Origin: Bacterioplanes sp965233665 | Lineage (GTDB): Bacteria; Pseudomonadota; Gammaproteobacteria; Pseudomonadales; Oceanobacteraceae | Direction of reading: 5' to 3' | Assembly (NCBI GenBank): GCA_965233665.1 | Contig: CBDDTG010000016.1 | Span: forward strand, 1 to 64,000 | Length of the DNA stretch: 64,000 nucleotides | Part shown: positions 26,300 through 35,072 of the stretch, piece by piece | Position numbering within the stretch: the first letter of the stretch is position 1 | Layout of the letters: each line of letters begins with the position of its first letter | Position numbers and translations under genes: made by a program | Notes under the pieces: generated by a model | The model's database searches: none | What the model was told of the DNA's origin: nothing | The model's input: the letters and a program-made list of their open reading frames with translations, nothing else

Positions 26300-28474
26300 A
26301 TGACAGCAGCAATGATGAGTTATCAGGTCGACCGTGATGGCATAGCCACCCTGATTTGGAACGATAGCGAAGCGCCAGTGAACTCTATGTCGCAACAGGC
26401 GGTGGAGTCGTTGGCCCAGATCGTCGACGAAATCATTAGTGATGATAGCGTCAAAGGCGTCATTTTGACTTCTGGCAAAACGGATTTTGTGGTCGGCGCC
26501 AATTTAAAAGAAATTCTCACCATGAAAAGCGGCGATTGGCAGCAAGATGCTGGGCAATTATCGGCTTTTATTCAGCGCATTCATGGCGTTATGCGCAAGA
26601 TGGAAACGGCAGGCAAACCCTTTGTCGCCGCCCTGAATGGCACAGCGCTGGGCGGTGGCTTAGAGCTGGCTTTGGCCTGTCATCATCGCATTGCCGCCAA
26701 CCAGCCCAAAGCACGCTTTGGTTTTCCGGAAGTGAATTTGGGCTTATTGCCGGGCGCCGGCGGCACCCAGCGTTTAGCGCGCATGTTAGGCATCGAAAAA
26801 GCATTGCCCTGGCTCATGCAAGCCACTCAGGTAGGGCCGGCTCAGGCCCAAGCCGTTGGAATCATTGATGAGGTAGTCGAGCCTGAGCAATTATTGCCCG
26901 CTGCGCGTCAATGGTTATTGGATAACCCACAAGCGTTGCAGCCTTGGGACGTCGGCCATAACAACAAACGCAGTAAATTTCGCATGCCTGGAGGCGAAGT
27001 GCAGTCGGCCAAGGTCGCGCAAACCTTTATGGGCGCTGAGGCCATGTTGCGGAAAAAAACCTACGGCAACTATGCGGCACCGCAGGCCATATTGGAGGCC
27101 GTTTATGAAGGCTGTCAGGTGCCGTTTGATCAAGGGCTGGCGATTGAAACGCGTGGCTTTGTACGGCTGCTGTTGTCCGATCAAGCGAACGCACTGATCC
27201 GTACGTTTTTTACGGGCTTGCAGCAGGTCAATAAACTCAAGCATCGCCCAATGAATATTGAAAAGCGTCAGTTTACCAAAATCGGTATTTTAGGAGCTGG
27301 CATGATGGGGGCCGGCATTGCTTACAGTGCATCCTTAAGTGGCCTAGGCGTGGTTCTGCTAGATACGGAGCAAAGTCAGGCCGAGCAAGGCAAAGCCTAC
27401 AGCGAAAAACTGCTGAAAAAACGTTTGGCGCGCGGCAAAAGCAGCCAAGAAAAAGTAGACGCGCAGCTCGCACGTATTTTACCCACCACCGACTTTAATG
27501 ACTTAGCCGGCTGTGACCTGGTCATTGAAGCTGTGTTTGAAGACAGACACATTAAAGCCGACGTCACCGCTAAGGCTGAAGCTGTGCTTGGCAGCGATGC
27601 GCTGATGGCATCGAATACCTCAACTTTGCCCATCACCAGCTTGGCTCAAGCGAGTCAGCGGCCGGAGCAATTTATTGGTCTGCATTTCTTTTCACCGGTC
27701 GATAAAATGCCATTGGTAGAAATCATCGTTGGTGAAAAAACCTCCCAGCAAAGTGTGGCCTGGGCGTTGGATTTTGTGCAGCAACTGCGTAAAACCCCGA
27801 TTGTGGTCAACGATAGCCGTGGTTTTTACACCTCCAGAGTTTTTAAAACCTACGTGCTGGAAGGCATGGCACTGTTAAACGAAGGCGTGGCGCCCGCTTT
27901 AATTGAAAACGCAGGCAAAATGGCGGGCATGCCGGTAGGGCCTTTGGCACTCAGTGATGAAGTGTCGATGGAGTTGATGGATCGCATTGCCCGCCAAACT
28001 CAAGCGGATTTAGGCGATGCTTATACGCCGCATCCGGGCGATGAGGTGGTGGACTTTATGGTTCATCACGCCGATCGCATTGGCAAAAAAGCAGGCCGTG
28101 GTTTTTATGACTACCCGGCCGGCGAAGACAAAGCCCTGTGGCCAGGCTTGAGTGAGGCTTTCGTCCCTGCACCGATGCAACCCGAAGTCGAACAGGTGAT
28201 GCAGCGCTTACTCTATGCCCAGGCGGTCGAGGCGCTTCACTGTGTATCCGAAGGTGTGATCAGTCAGCCTCACGAAGTCGACATCGGCTCGATTTATGGC
28301 TGGGGTTTTGCCCCACACACCGGAGGCATTTTGTCGTTTGTCGAAACCATCGAAGGCTTTGACACCTTTATTGCCCGTGCCGATGCGCTGGTGCAAGGCT
28401 GTGGTGATCGCTTTCGCGTACCGCACTTAGTGCGTGAGCTGGCAGAAACCGGTGGCAGTTTTTACGCCGCTTGA
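26300..28474 (+). CDS. Bifunctional enoyl-CoA hydratase/3-hydroxyacyl-CoA dehydrogenase
   Basis: A 724-residue FadJ/FadB-like protein performing hydration of 2-enoyl-CoA and NAD-dependent oxidation of 3-hydroxyacyl-CoA. Residues 1-190 are a crotonase domain (VGANLKEIL; NGTALGGGLELALACHHRI; GFPEVNLGLLPGAGGTQRL segment, including both catalytic-Glu blocks). From about residue 325 the NAD-binding domain begins with GILGAGMMGAGIAY, followed by ASNTSTLPI, HFFSPVDKMPLVEI and the C-terminal dimer domains with VNDSRGFYTSR. The start at 26300 follows GGGGAAGAG; methionines at 26312 and 26315 are alternatives. Last gene of the operon. Confidence 0.93.
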   Translation: MTAAMMSYQVDRDGIATLIWNDSEAPVNSMSQQAVESLAQIVDEIISDDSVKGVILTSGKTDFVVGANLKEILTMKSGDWQQDAGQLSAFIQRIHGVMRKMETAGKPFVAALNGTALGGGLELALACHHRIAANQPKARFGFPEVNLGLLPGAGGTQRLARMLGIEKALPWLMQATQVGPAQAQAVGIIDEVVEPEQLLPAARQWLLDNPQALQPWDVGHNNKRSKFRMPGGEVQSAKVAQTFMGAEAMLRKKTYGNYAAPQAILEAVYEGCQVPFDQGLAIETRGFVRLLLSDQANALIRTFFTGLQQVNKLKHRPMNIEKRQFTKIGILGAGMMGAGIAYSASLSGLGVVLLDTEQSQAEQGKAYSEKLLKKRLARGKSSQEKVDAQLARILPTTDFNDLAGCDLVIEAVFEDRHIKADVTAKAEAVLGSDALMASNTSTLPITSLAQASQRPEQFIGLHFFSPVDKMPLVEIIVGEKTSQQSVAWALDFVQQLRKTPIVVNDSRGFYTSRVFKTYVLEGMALLNEGVAPALIENAGKMAGMPVGPLALSDEVSMELMDRIARQTQADLGDAYTPHPGDEVVDFMVHHADRIGKKAGRGFYDYPAGEDKALWPGLSEAFVPAPMQPEVEQVMQRLLYAQAVEALHCVSEGVISQPHEVDIGSIYGWGFAPHTGGILSFVETIEGFDTFIARADALVQGCGDRFRVPHLVRELAETGGSFYAA

Positions 28475-28531
28475 TTTGGACTGTGGCCCGCGCGGCATTA
28501 CCATAGCGGGCCCAGTTTAACGAGATGCGCT

Positions 28532-30799
28532 GTGACCAACTCGCTTACGCCCCAGCAACAAGCCGTTGTCGACCACCGTCACGGTCACGCCAAAGTCATG
28601 GCGGTGGCGGGGTCGGGTAAGACCACCACCCTCACGCACTTTATTGCTGCCCGCTTGCGCGAGGGCGCATCGCCGCGGCGCTTGTTGGTGTTGATGTACA
28701 ACAAAGCCGCGCAGCAGGAATTTGCGCACAAGCTCAGCACCTTATTGCCAGGCCAAGCGGTGCCAGAGGTGCGTACCTTTCACGCCTTGGGACTGCGTAT
28801 TTACCAGCGTTTGATCCAACAAGGGGCGTTGCCTGCTTTCCAGGGCAAGCCACTTAGCAATGGTGAAACCGAAGCGGTGGTATGGCGTTTATTGCAGCAA
28901 TTGGCGGATGAAGATACCCGCCAGGATATTTTGTCGCAGCGCAAAAAATGGGTTGAGCCGGCGATGGCCTTTATCGACCGAGTTAAAGCCGGGTTAGAGG
29001 CACCGGCGGTGGCGTTTGAGCAGTTGCAGCTGCCGTCTCAATGTCGCTTATTTGTTGAACTGTTTGATGAATTTGAGCAATGGCGCCGCCAGCAGCGGCG
29101 TATTTCGTTCGCCGATATGCTGTATGACCCGGTGCGTTGCTTGCACGCCAATCCGGCTCTGGCGGCGCAGTTTGCTGGCCATATGCAGTGGATTTTGGTG
29201 GATGAATATCAGGACATCAACGCCATTCAACAGTGCTTGCTGGAGCTGTTGCACGGTGATCGCGGCTCTGTCATGGTCATCGGCGATCCAGACCAAACCA
29301 TTTACGAGTTTCGCGGTTCGCGGCCAGAGTTTATTGTCACTGAGTTTGAGCAACGTCTTGGCAGTGACACAGGGGCCGAGGTGACCACCTATCAGCTACC
29401 TCATACGTTTCGCTATGGCCACCAACTGGCCTTGATGGCCAATCACCTGATTCGCCAGAATCAGCAGCGTGAAGATGTCTTGTGCTTGGCACATGCCAGC
29501 ACCCCAAATACCCAGGCACGTTTACATCTGGCACGTTCTGAACCGGCGTTGCTGTTGAAACTCATTGAAGAAGAGGCCAAACAACGGCCACTCGAGAGCA
29601 TGGCGGTGATTCACCGGGTATGGGCTTTGTGCGCACAGATTGAACTGGCATTGCTGCAAGCCGGCATTCCCTATCAGTTACAGCATTCACAATCGGTACT
29701 GGATCGCTGGGAGTTGCAAATTTTCTGGCAGTTATTTGAGCTGGCCAGCGGTCGCTTTGCCGAGCGCAGTGTAGAACAGCGCCAGCAAGCCTGGCTGCAG
29801 TGGCTGACGACGCCATACCCCAAGGTGCGGCGCCCAGCGCTGGAAGCACTGGCGCAGCAGTTGGCCAGCGTCGATCAGTCGTTAGGGGAAGCATTGCAAC
29901 AGGCACTGCCCGGTGAGTTAAACAAGTGGCAAGCGCAGCAGCTGACACGCAGGGCGGAGGTGTTAAGCAGCGCCGAGCATGTCAATGTCAAAGCCCACCG
30001 GCTGGTGGAAGACTACATTCACGCCACCGACCTGTATCAGGGCATGGCCGACAGTGCGTTTTCAGCCCAGCAAATTGAAGACCGCACCCATACCATTCGT
30101 GCGTTTGTGCGTTTTTTGCGTGATGCCGATATTGCCGCCAACCAAGCTTGGGACTATTTACAGCAGCTGCGCCAGCAGCGTTTGAATCAGCGCGATGGCG
30201 AAGGCATTCAATTAACTTCGGCGCACAAGAGCAAAGGCCTAGAGTGGGATGTGGTGTTTATTCCCGGCCTCAACGAGCATTACTTTCCCTATCAGCCCGA
30301 CGGCGAATTTACCACGCCTGCCAGTCTGGAAAGTGAGCGCCGGCTGTTATACGTCGCCATGACCCGAGCACGCCATCAACTGCACTTGCTGGCTCCTGCC
30401 GCAGGCAATGAACGTGAGCAAGACAAACGCCCCAGTCGCTTTCAGGCCGAAATGCGTTTTCAGCACAGCCGAGCGTTAGCGCGCGCCATTGAACAGCGTG
30501 GTACTGCCAAGCTAGTGGTGCACGAAGGGCCGGCGCTGGACTGGTGGCCGCGCTATTTTGACGCCGTTGGTGTGATCCCCGAACTGGCCATTGATACCAC
30601 CCCGCCACCGCAAGATACGGTCATTGCCCGCAAAGCCCGACCTGAGCCAAAGGGCACGCGCGTAAAGCACCAAAGCCTGGGCGCTGGCATCTTGGTGGCG
30701 GAAGATGACAACTACATGCGCATTCGCTTTGAGGGTGAGCAACAAGATCGCATGTTCAAGAAAACCGCCGCCATGGCGCAACTGGAAATCGAGCGATGA
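28532..30799 (+). CDS. UvrD/Rep-family superfamily 1 helicase
   Basis: A 755-residue ATP-dependent DNA helicase. Motifs in order: Q motif LTPQQQAVVDH; Walker A VAGSGKTTTLTH (about residues 29-40); motif Ia YNKAAQQEF; motif II VDEYQDIN (about 225); motif III GDPDQTIYEFRGS; motif V/VI LTSAHKSKGLEWDVVF and YVAMTRARHQ. A C-terminal RVKHQSLGAGIL domain of about 50 residues resembles the PcrA/UvrD C-terminal extension. It begins at GTG 28532. Shorter and more divergent than UvrD or Rep, so an accessory helicase. Its last codons overlap the ATG of the next gene (ATGA). Confidence 0.9.
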   Translation: MTNSLTPQQQAVVDHRHGHAKVMAVAGSGKTTTLTHFIAARLREGASPRRLLVLMYNKAAQQEFAHKLSTLLPGQAVPEVRTFHALGLRIYQRLIQQGALPAFQGKPLSNGETEAVVWRLLQQLADEDTRQDILSQRKKWVEPAMAFIDRVKAGLEAPAVAFEQLQLPSQCRLFVELFDEFEQWRRQQRRISFADMLYDPVRCLHANPALAAQFAGHMQWILVDEYQDINAIQQCLLELLHGDRGSVMVIGDPDQTIYEFRGSRPEFIVTEFEQRLGSDTGAEVTTYQLPHTFRYGHQLALMANHLIRQNQQREDVLCLAHASTPNTQARLHLARSEPALLLKLIEEEAKQRPLESMAVIHRVWALCAQIELALLQAGIPYQLQHSQSVLDRWELQIFWQLFELASGRFAERSVEQRQQAWLQWLTTPYPKVRRPALEALAQQLASVDQSLGEALQQALPGELNKWQAQQLTRRAEVLSSAEHVNVKAHRLVEDYIHATDLYQGMADSAFSAQQIEDRTHTIRAFVRFLRDADIAANQAWDYLQQLRQQRLNQRDGEGIQLTSAHKSKGLEWDVVFIPGLNEHYFPYQPDGEFTTPASLESERRLLYVAMTRARHQLHLLAPAAGNEREQDKRPSRFQAEMRFQHSRALARAIEQRGTAKLVVHEGPALDWWPRYFDAVGVIPELAIDTTPPPQDTVIARKARPEPKGTRVKHQSLGAGILVAEDDNYMRIRFEGEQQDRMFKKTAAMAQLEIER

Positions 30800-31971
30800 A
30801 AAAACTGCTGCTGCAACTGATCAATGGCGTGTTATTGGCCGCCGTGGTGTTGGTGGCGTTGGAGATGTTTTGGCGCGGCAGCAGCATTGAGCAGCGCCAG
30901 CAGTATTTGCAACAGTGGCCATTGCGTTTGAATCCTGAGGTGTCGGCTTTGCTGCCGCAGGTATTGTGGCCGGCCGAATTTTCTGCACCAACCAGCCCAA
31001 CTGGCGAGCCAGTGATGACGATGCACGAGCGCGTGGTGGATGTGCAACGGCGCGTACGTTCGCTCACCCATGGCGGCGATGTGTGTGTAAAGCCACCGAC
31101 GCGCGCCATGGACGAGGTGGAAACTGGCGCCGTCTATCGCTGGACGGATGCCAACGGCAAGGTACATTTTGGCGATAAACCGCAGCAGCAAGCAGAAGAT
31201 TTAACCAAGCGCTATGGCCAGCAAACGGCCGGTGTGCGCGTGACCTTTGATTATCGCGGCTGGCAAGGTGAACCGACCCTGACCCACGAACTGCGCAAGC
31301 AAGCAGAATTATTGCACCGGGTGTTAACGCGTTATCTAGAGCCGGACTACTGGCGCCAGATTGATTTGAACTTAACGGTGTTTGCCAGTCAGGAAGCGTT
31401 TGATCAGCATCGTGATCAACAGGGCCATCACGGCGAGTGGGCGGCCTATTACGACGGGCGCGAAAATCGCGCGTTTTTAGCGCGGCAAAATGGCCCAGAT
31501 GGCATGGAGAACACCTTGCGCATCGCCCGCCATGAAATGACCCACGCCATGATGACGGGCATGCTGGGCTCGACGCCGACCTGGTTGGCAGAAGGCATGG
31601 CGCAATATCTGGAGCGACTGCAATGGCAGCTCAGCTCCGCTCAAGTGGCCCCACCGCTGCAGGCGATTGGGCAGCTCAAACAAACCGGGGCGCCGCGGTT
31701 TGATGCCTTGTTGGACGTTCGCCACGACGTTTTTAACGGCAGTGAGCAGCAAGGCAACTATCAGCAAAGCGCTGCCATGCTGCACTTTTTGCTCAGTCAC
31801 GACGCGGGTCGCCAGTGGCTAAAGCAAACTCTGACCGGCTTTGCTCGCCAACCCTGTCGGCCACTGCCTGCGGCTACGGCGTTTCAGCGCTACCCCGGCG
31901 GTTTGCGCGCAGTCAATCAAGGTTACCAAGACTGGCTGCAAGCCGGGCGCTTTAACAGTCATTATTATTAG
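30796..31971 (+). CDS. Membrane-anchored DUF4124/gluzincin-type metallopeptidase
   Basis: A 391-residue protein with one N-terminal hydrophobic segment (residues ~7-27), a DUF4124-like beta segment at about 110-140 (VYRWTDANGKVHFGDKP), then a putative zinc peptidase domain: RHEMTHAMMTGMLG carries HExxH at about residues 240-244 and TWLAEGMAQYLE holds the downstream Glu typical of gluzincins such as DUF1570-like proteins. Likely acts in the periplasm on an unknown substrate. Its start is coupled to the helicase gene by a 4-nt overlap, although the two have no obvious shared function. Confidence 0.78.
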   Translation: MKKLLLQLINGVLLAAVVLVALEMFWRGSSIEQRQQYLQQWPLRLNPEVSALLPQVLWPAEFSAPTSPTGEPVMTMHERVVDVQRRVRSLTHGGDVCVKPPTRAMDEVETGAVYRWTDANGKVHFGDKPQQQAEDLTKRYGQQTAGVRVTFDYRGWQGEPTLTHELRKQAELLHRVLTRYLEPDYWRQIDLNLTVFASQEAFDQHRDQQGHHGEWAAYYDGRENRAFLARQNGPDGMENTLRIARHEMTHAMMTGMLGSTPTWLAEGMAQYLERLQWQLSSAQVAPPLQAIGQLKQTGAPRFDALLDVRHDVFNGSEQQGNYQQSAAMLHFLLSHDAGRQWLKQTLTGFARQPCRPLPAATAFQRYPGGLRAVNQGYQDWLQAGRFNSHYY

Positions 31972-32170
31972 GCGATTGTCAGAAAACGGACGCGGTAATG
32001 GTACTTTTTCGTCATTGAGCGTCAGCCACGAACGACAGAGCGGTTTAAATGCCCGTTTTTCCATTGTTATACTGGGCGCTTCGTAGAGTCAGGCCGCTGT
32101 ATCTTCATGTCGTCTTTGCGTGTAAATCCACACATCCCATGATGGGATCACGAACAACGGACCAAACGAT

Positions 32171-32635
32171 ATGACCATTGCTCAGCACAAAGTCGTCACC
32201 ATTCACTACAAAGTTGTTGACGTCGATAGCGGCGAAACCATCGACTCTTCCGAAGGCGGCGAGCCGATGACTTATTTACACGGCGCACAAAACATCATTC
32301 CAGGCCTGGAAAACGCACTGGAAGGCAAAGTCATCGGTGATGAATTCGAAGTGACCGTTGAAGCAGCCGATGCTTACGGCGAGCGCAGCGACGACCGCAT
32401 CCAGCAGGTACCTATGGATGCATTCCAAGGCGTTGAAAAAGTAGAACCAGGCATGGCCTTTACTGCACAAACCGAGCAAGGCCCGGTTAACCTGATCGTG
32501 ACTGAAGTTGACGACGCGACAGTCACCGTCGATGCCAACCACCCTCTGGCGGGCAAGTCTCTGGCGTTTAGCGTAAAAGTTGAAGCCATTCGCGATGCCA
32601 GCGATGAAGAAAAAGAGCACGGCCACGTTCATTAA
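32171..32635 (+). CDS. slyD: FKBP-type peptidyl-prolyl isomerase, SlyD-like
   Basis: A 154-residue FKBP with an inserted chaperone flap, catalysing prolyl isomerisation in the cytoplasm. The pattern HYKVVDVDSGETIDSSE, PMTYLHGAQNIIPGLENAL and GDEFEVTVEAADAYGER matches SlyD-type proteins, and the C-terminal part (EVDDATVTVDANHPLAGK) follows. The tail is only HGHVH, so the long metal-binding His/Cys tail of E. coli SlyD is nearly absent. A TATACT at 32068-32073 could be the -10 element. Two hairpins follow the gene. Confidence 0.92.
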   Translation: MTIAQHKVVTIHYKVVDVDSGETIDSSEGGEPMTYLHGAQNIIPGLENALEGKVIGDEFEVTVEAADAYGERSDDRIQQVPMDAFQGVEKVEPGMAFTAQTEQGPVNLIVTEVDDATVTVDANHPLAGKSLAFSVKVEAIRDASDEEKEHGHVH

Positions 32636-32690
32636 TAGCGGCCGCCGGCGCTTTATGCCGGTCATTTCGGAGGTCTGCAGACTTTCGTAA

Positions 32691-32736
32691 ACGGCCTTTT
32701 TAGGCCGTATTAGCCCAGAGCCTACAGCTCTGGGCT
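32691..32736 (+). terminator. Tandem hairpins after slyD
   Basis: First hairpin ACGGCC/GGCCGT (32691-32708), then a perfect 10-bp stem AGCCCAGAGC/GCTCTGGGCT with a 5-nt loop (32712-32736), followed by a modest T-rich stretch. Most likely terminates slyD before the VRR-NUC gene, which starts 25 nt later. Confidence 0.65.
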
Positions 32737-32761
32737 GATGTTTATTTGGTCGTAGCTCTCT

Positions 32762-34420
32762 ATGATTACCCTCCCTGATCTCCCCCCGACCTATTACCAC
32801 AGCAACTTCCAACAGTTGATCGACCAAGCCCAGCGCTTGTATGCCGATTTGCTCTCTGAACAAGAGCAGCAATGGCTGATGGTCTATCAACAGCTTTCTC
32901 TGCCAGCGCAATGCCTGTACGTGCGACTGCTGTCACGCAAAGGCACCTGGTTTCGCTTAGAAAAGCTCCATTACGACGAAATCCCTGAGTTGCCCCAGGC
33001 TGCCCAGCAGCTGGCAGACGCCAGCTTTATTCGCTATTGGCACAGCAGCGAACTGGACGCTGAGCAAATACCAAACACCGTCGCTCTTTTCACCAAAGCA
33101 GAGCTGGGACAGCGATTAAATATTTCGGGGTGGCGCAGCTTAAGCCGAGCAGATTTGCAACAAGCCGCCGCGTTGTTGCTGCCAGAGCGCTTCCCGCAAC
33201 TGGTGTTTGAGCCGCTGTTAGAAGTCACCAGCCAAGCTTTTATGGAGCTGCTACAGCTATTGTTCTTCGGCCAATTGCAGCAAAGCCTGACCGAGTTTGT
33301 GCTCAGCGACTTGGGCATTTATCGCTATGAAGCGTATTCGCTGCAAGCAGAGCAGCGGCTATTTAATGAGCGCCAGCACATTGAAGCTCACCTGCAGTTT
33401 GAGCGCTGGCGTCAACAATTGCCGGAGATTAAAAGCCTGTCTGCGACGCAGCTAATAGAGCAGCTACAGGCGTTGCCCGACGCCACCGATGCCACCATGG
33501 CACGGCGTATTGAGCGCTTGCGGTTAATGATGGCGCGGCAGTTAGAGCGCTTAGGTGAGTATGAGTTGGCAGTGCAGCATTATGGTTTGTGCCAGCGCCA
33601 TCCGGCACGGGAGCGCCAGCTACGGATTTTGCAGCGCCAGCAAGCACCGCAACGCCTGCAGCTGGCAGCCGAAATGCTGGCCAACCCTTGGTCGGAGGAG
33701 GAGCGCCAGTTTTGTCAGCAATTTATACCGCGGATGAAATGCCCGCAGCTAGACGTGCCCAATGTCGCGCCGCCCGAGCAGGTGTTATTGCTGGCCGATA
33801 GCGATGAGCAAAGTGTGTGGCAGCAGCAGGGCGTTGAGCAAGCGGCGCTGCATGCTTGGCAGCGTGAGCATGGCGGCAGTGGGTATTACGTTGAAAATTA
33901 TTTGCTCACCAGCGTATTTGGCTTAACGTTTTGGCCGGTGATATTTGCGAGCGTGAGCGGTGCATTTTTTCATCCCTTTCAGCATCGCCCAGCGGATTTA
34001 TACGAAACCGATTTTCTGAGTCGCCGCCAAGGCGAGTATGACGCTTGCCAGCAGCAGTGGCAGCGAGGTACAGATGCTTGGCTGGCATTGTTAGAGCAGC
34101 GCTGGCAGCAAAAAAACGGCATCGCCAATCCGCTGGTGCATTGGCCGGCGCTGGAATGGTTATGGCCCGAGGCATTGCCGCAGGCGCTAGCGACAATACC
34201 GCCAGCGCATTGGCAAGCCATGTTTGATTTTATTTGGCGTGATGTGCGCCGCCATCGCAGTGGCATGCCAGATTTAATCTGGTTTGACGATCAAGAAGGC
34301 TATCAATGGCTGGAAGTCAAAGGCCCGGGTGATAGCTTGCAAGGCAATCAGCGAGCCTGGTTTCAGTGCTTTGCCCGCCATGGCATTCACGCCCGAGTGC
34401 TTCAGCTGCGCTCTTCTTGA
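32762..34420 (+). CDS. FAN1-like VRR-NUC nuclease
   Basis: A 552-residue structure-specific nuclease related to FAN1, which trims 5' flaps and helps remove interstrand crosslinks. The C-terminal VRR-NUC domain (from about residue 440) shows the PD-(D/E)xK pattern RSGMPDLIWF ... WLEVKGPGDSLQGNQRAWF (acidic Asp, then ExK, given as two short motifs). Upstream there is a helical SAP-like or winged-helix part with RKGTWFRLEKL, and a tetratricopeptide-like region around residues 250-300. Length equals bacterial FAN1 proteins such as that of Pseudomonas aeruginosa. Ends 18 nt inside the convergent next gene. Confidence 0.88.
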   Translation: MITLPDLPPTYYHSNFQQLIDQAQRLYADLLSEQEQQWLMVYQQLSLPAQCLYVRLLSRKGTWFRLEKLHYDEIPELPQAAQQLADASFIRYWHSSELDAEQIPNTVALFTKAELGQRLNISGWRSLSRADLQQAAALLLPERFPQLVFEPLLEVTSQAFMELLQLLFFGQLQQSLTEFVLSDLGIYRYEAYSLQAEQRLFNERQHIEAHLQFERWRQQLPEIKSLSATQLIEQLQALPDATDATMARRIERLRLMMARQLERLGEYELAVQHYGLCQRHPARERQLRILQRQQAPQRLQLAAEMLANPWSEEERQFCQQFIPRMKCPQLDVPNVAPPEQVLLLADSDEQSVWQQQGVEQAALHAWQREHGGSGYYVENYLLTSVFGLTFWPVIFASVSGAFFHPFQHRPADLYETDFLSRRQGEYDACQQQWQRGTDAWLALLEQRWQQKNGIANPLVHWPALEWLWPEALPQALATIPPAHWQAMFDFIWRDVRRHRSGMPDLIWFDDQEGYQWLEVKGPGDSLQGNQRAWFQCFARHGIHARVLQLRSS

Positions 34421-34815
34421 TCGTGGTCGACATGCACGGCGGTGCCGGCGGCAATGCTCGACAGCAGAGAAACATCATCCAAGGCATCTCCCCAAATATT
34501 GCACTGGCTGGCGAGGCGTATTTCACCGTGGCGTGAAATGGGCGTGGGGCCATAGCCAATGGCGATGCAGCTACCGTCGGCCCAGAAGGCCATGTCGCCG
34601 GGTTTGACCACATTGACGGCGTTGTCTTCGCGATAGGCGCGAATGGGGCAGTCAAACATGACTTCTTTGCCCCAGGTTTGCACCGTGGCCGTAAAAGGCA
34701 AGGCTTGCAAGATGGCGTCAGCCGTCGGAGTACGCCTAAGCACGACGCGTATCTGGCGAGGCTGAGCTTTTCCCTGCTGATCTGGACTGTGAAACTTCAG
34801 ACGAATTAAGGTCAT
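34402..34815 (-). CDS. Cyclophilin-like fold protein
   Basis: A 137-residue protein resembling the cyclophilin-like DUF369/TM1367 family. Segments: ILQALPFTATVQTWGKEVMF near the middle, VVKPGDMAFWADGSCIAIGYG and the GPTPIS turn. The family has a beta barrel similar to cyclophilin but usually lacks the prolyl isomerase catalytic Arg; function is unknown. The start at 34815 (MTLIRLKF) is preferred to 34830. Its 3' end overlaps the end of the VRR-NUC gene by 19 nt, convergently. Confidence 0.75.
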   Translation of the reverse strand: MTLIRLKFHSPDQQGKAQPRQIRVVLRRTPTADAILQALPFTATVQTWGKEVMFDCPIRAYREDNAVNVVKPGDMAFWADGSCIAIGYGPTPISRHGEIRLASQCNIWGDALDDVSLLSSIAAGTAVHVDHDQEERS

Positions 34816-35015
34816 GGCCGCCGCTCCCACGGATGAAAGACCGCTTTAAGTTAGCAGTCTGAGGAGGCATAAAAAGCGCCTTTACCAGCGGCTGAAACTG
34901 TCAATGAGTACCCACTAAACAGCTCGCCAGAAACCTCGGGCGTTAGCGGCGAAGTGTGCCTATGTTTGTGCTTCATGACATTTTATTCGCACGATTTCCT
35001 GTTTGATAACCGATG

Positions 35016-35050
35016 AAAAAAACCGGCATCAGAGCATGCTCTGAGCCGGT
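35016..35050 (-). terminator. leuA terminator
   Basis: On the minus strand ACCGGCtCAGAGCA pairs with TGCTCTGatGCCGGT (35022-35050), followed by a run of seven T (35016-35022 region, A on the plus strand). Lies directly after leuA. Confidence 0.85.
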
Positions 35051-35072
35051 AGCAGGTAAGGGGAATGGCTTG

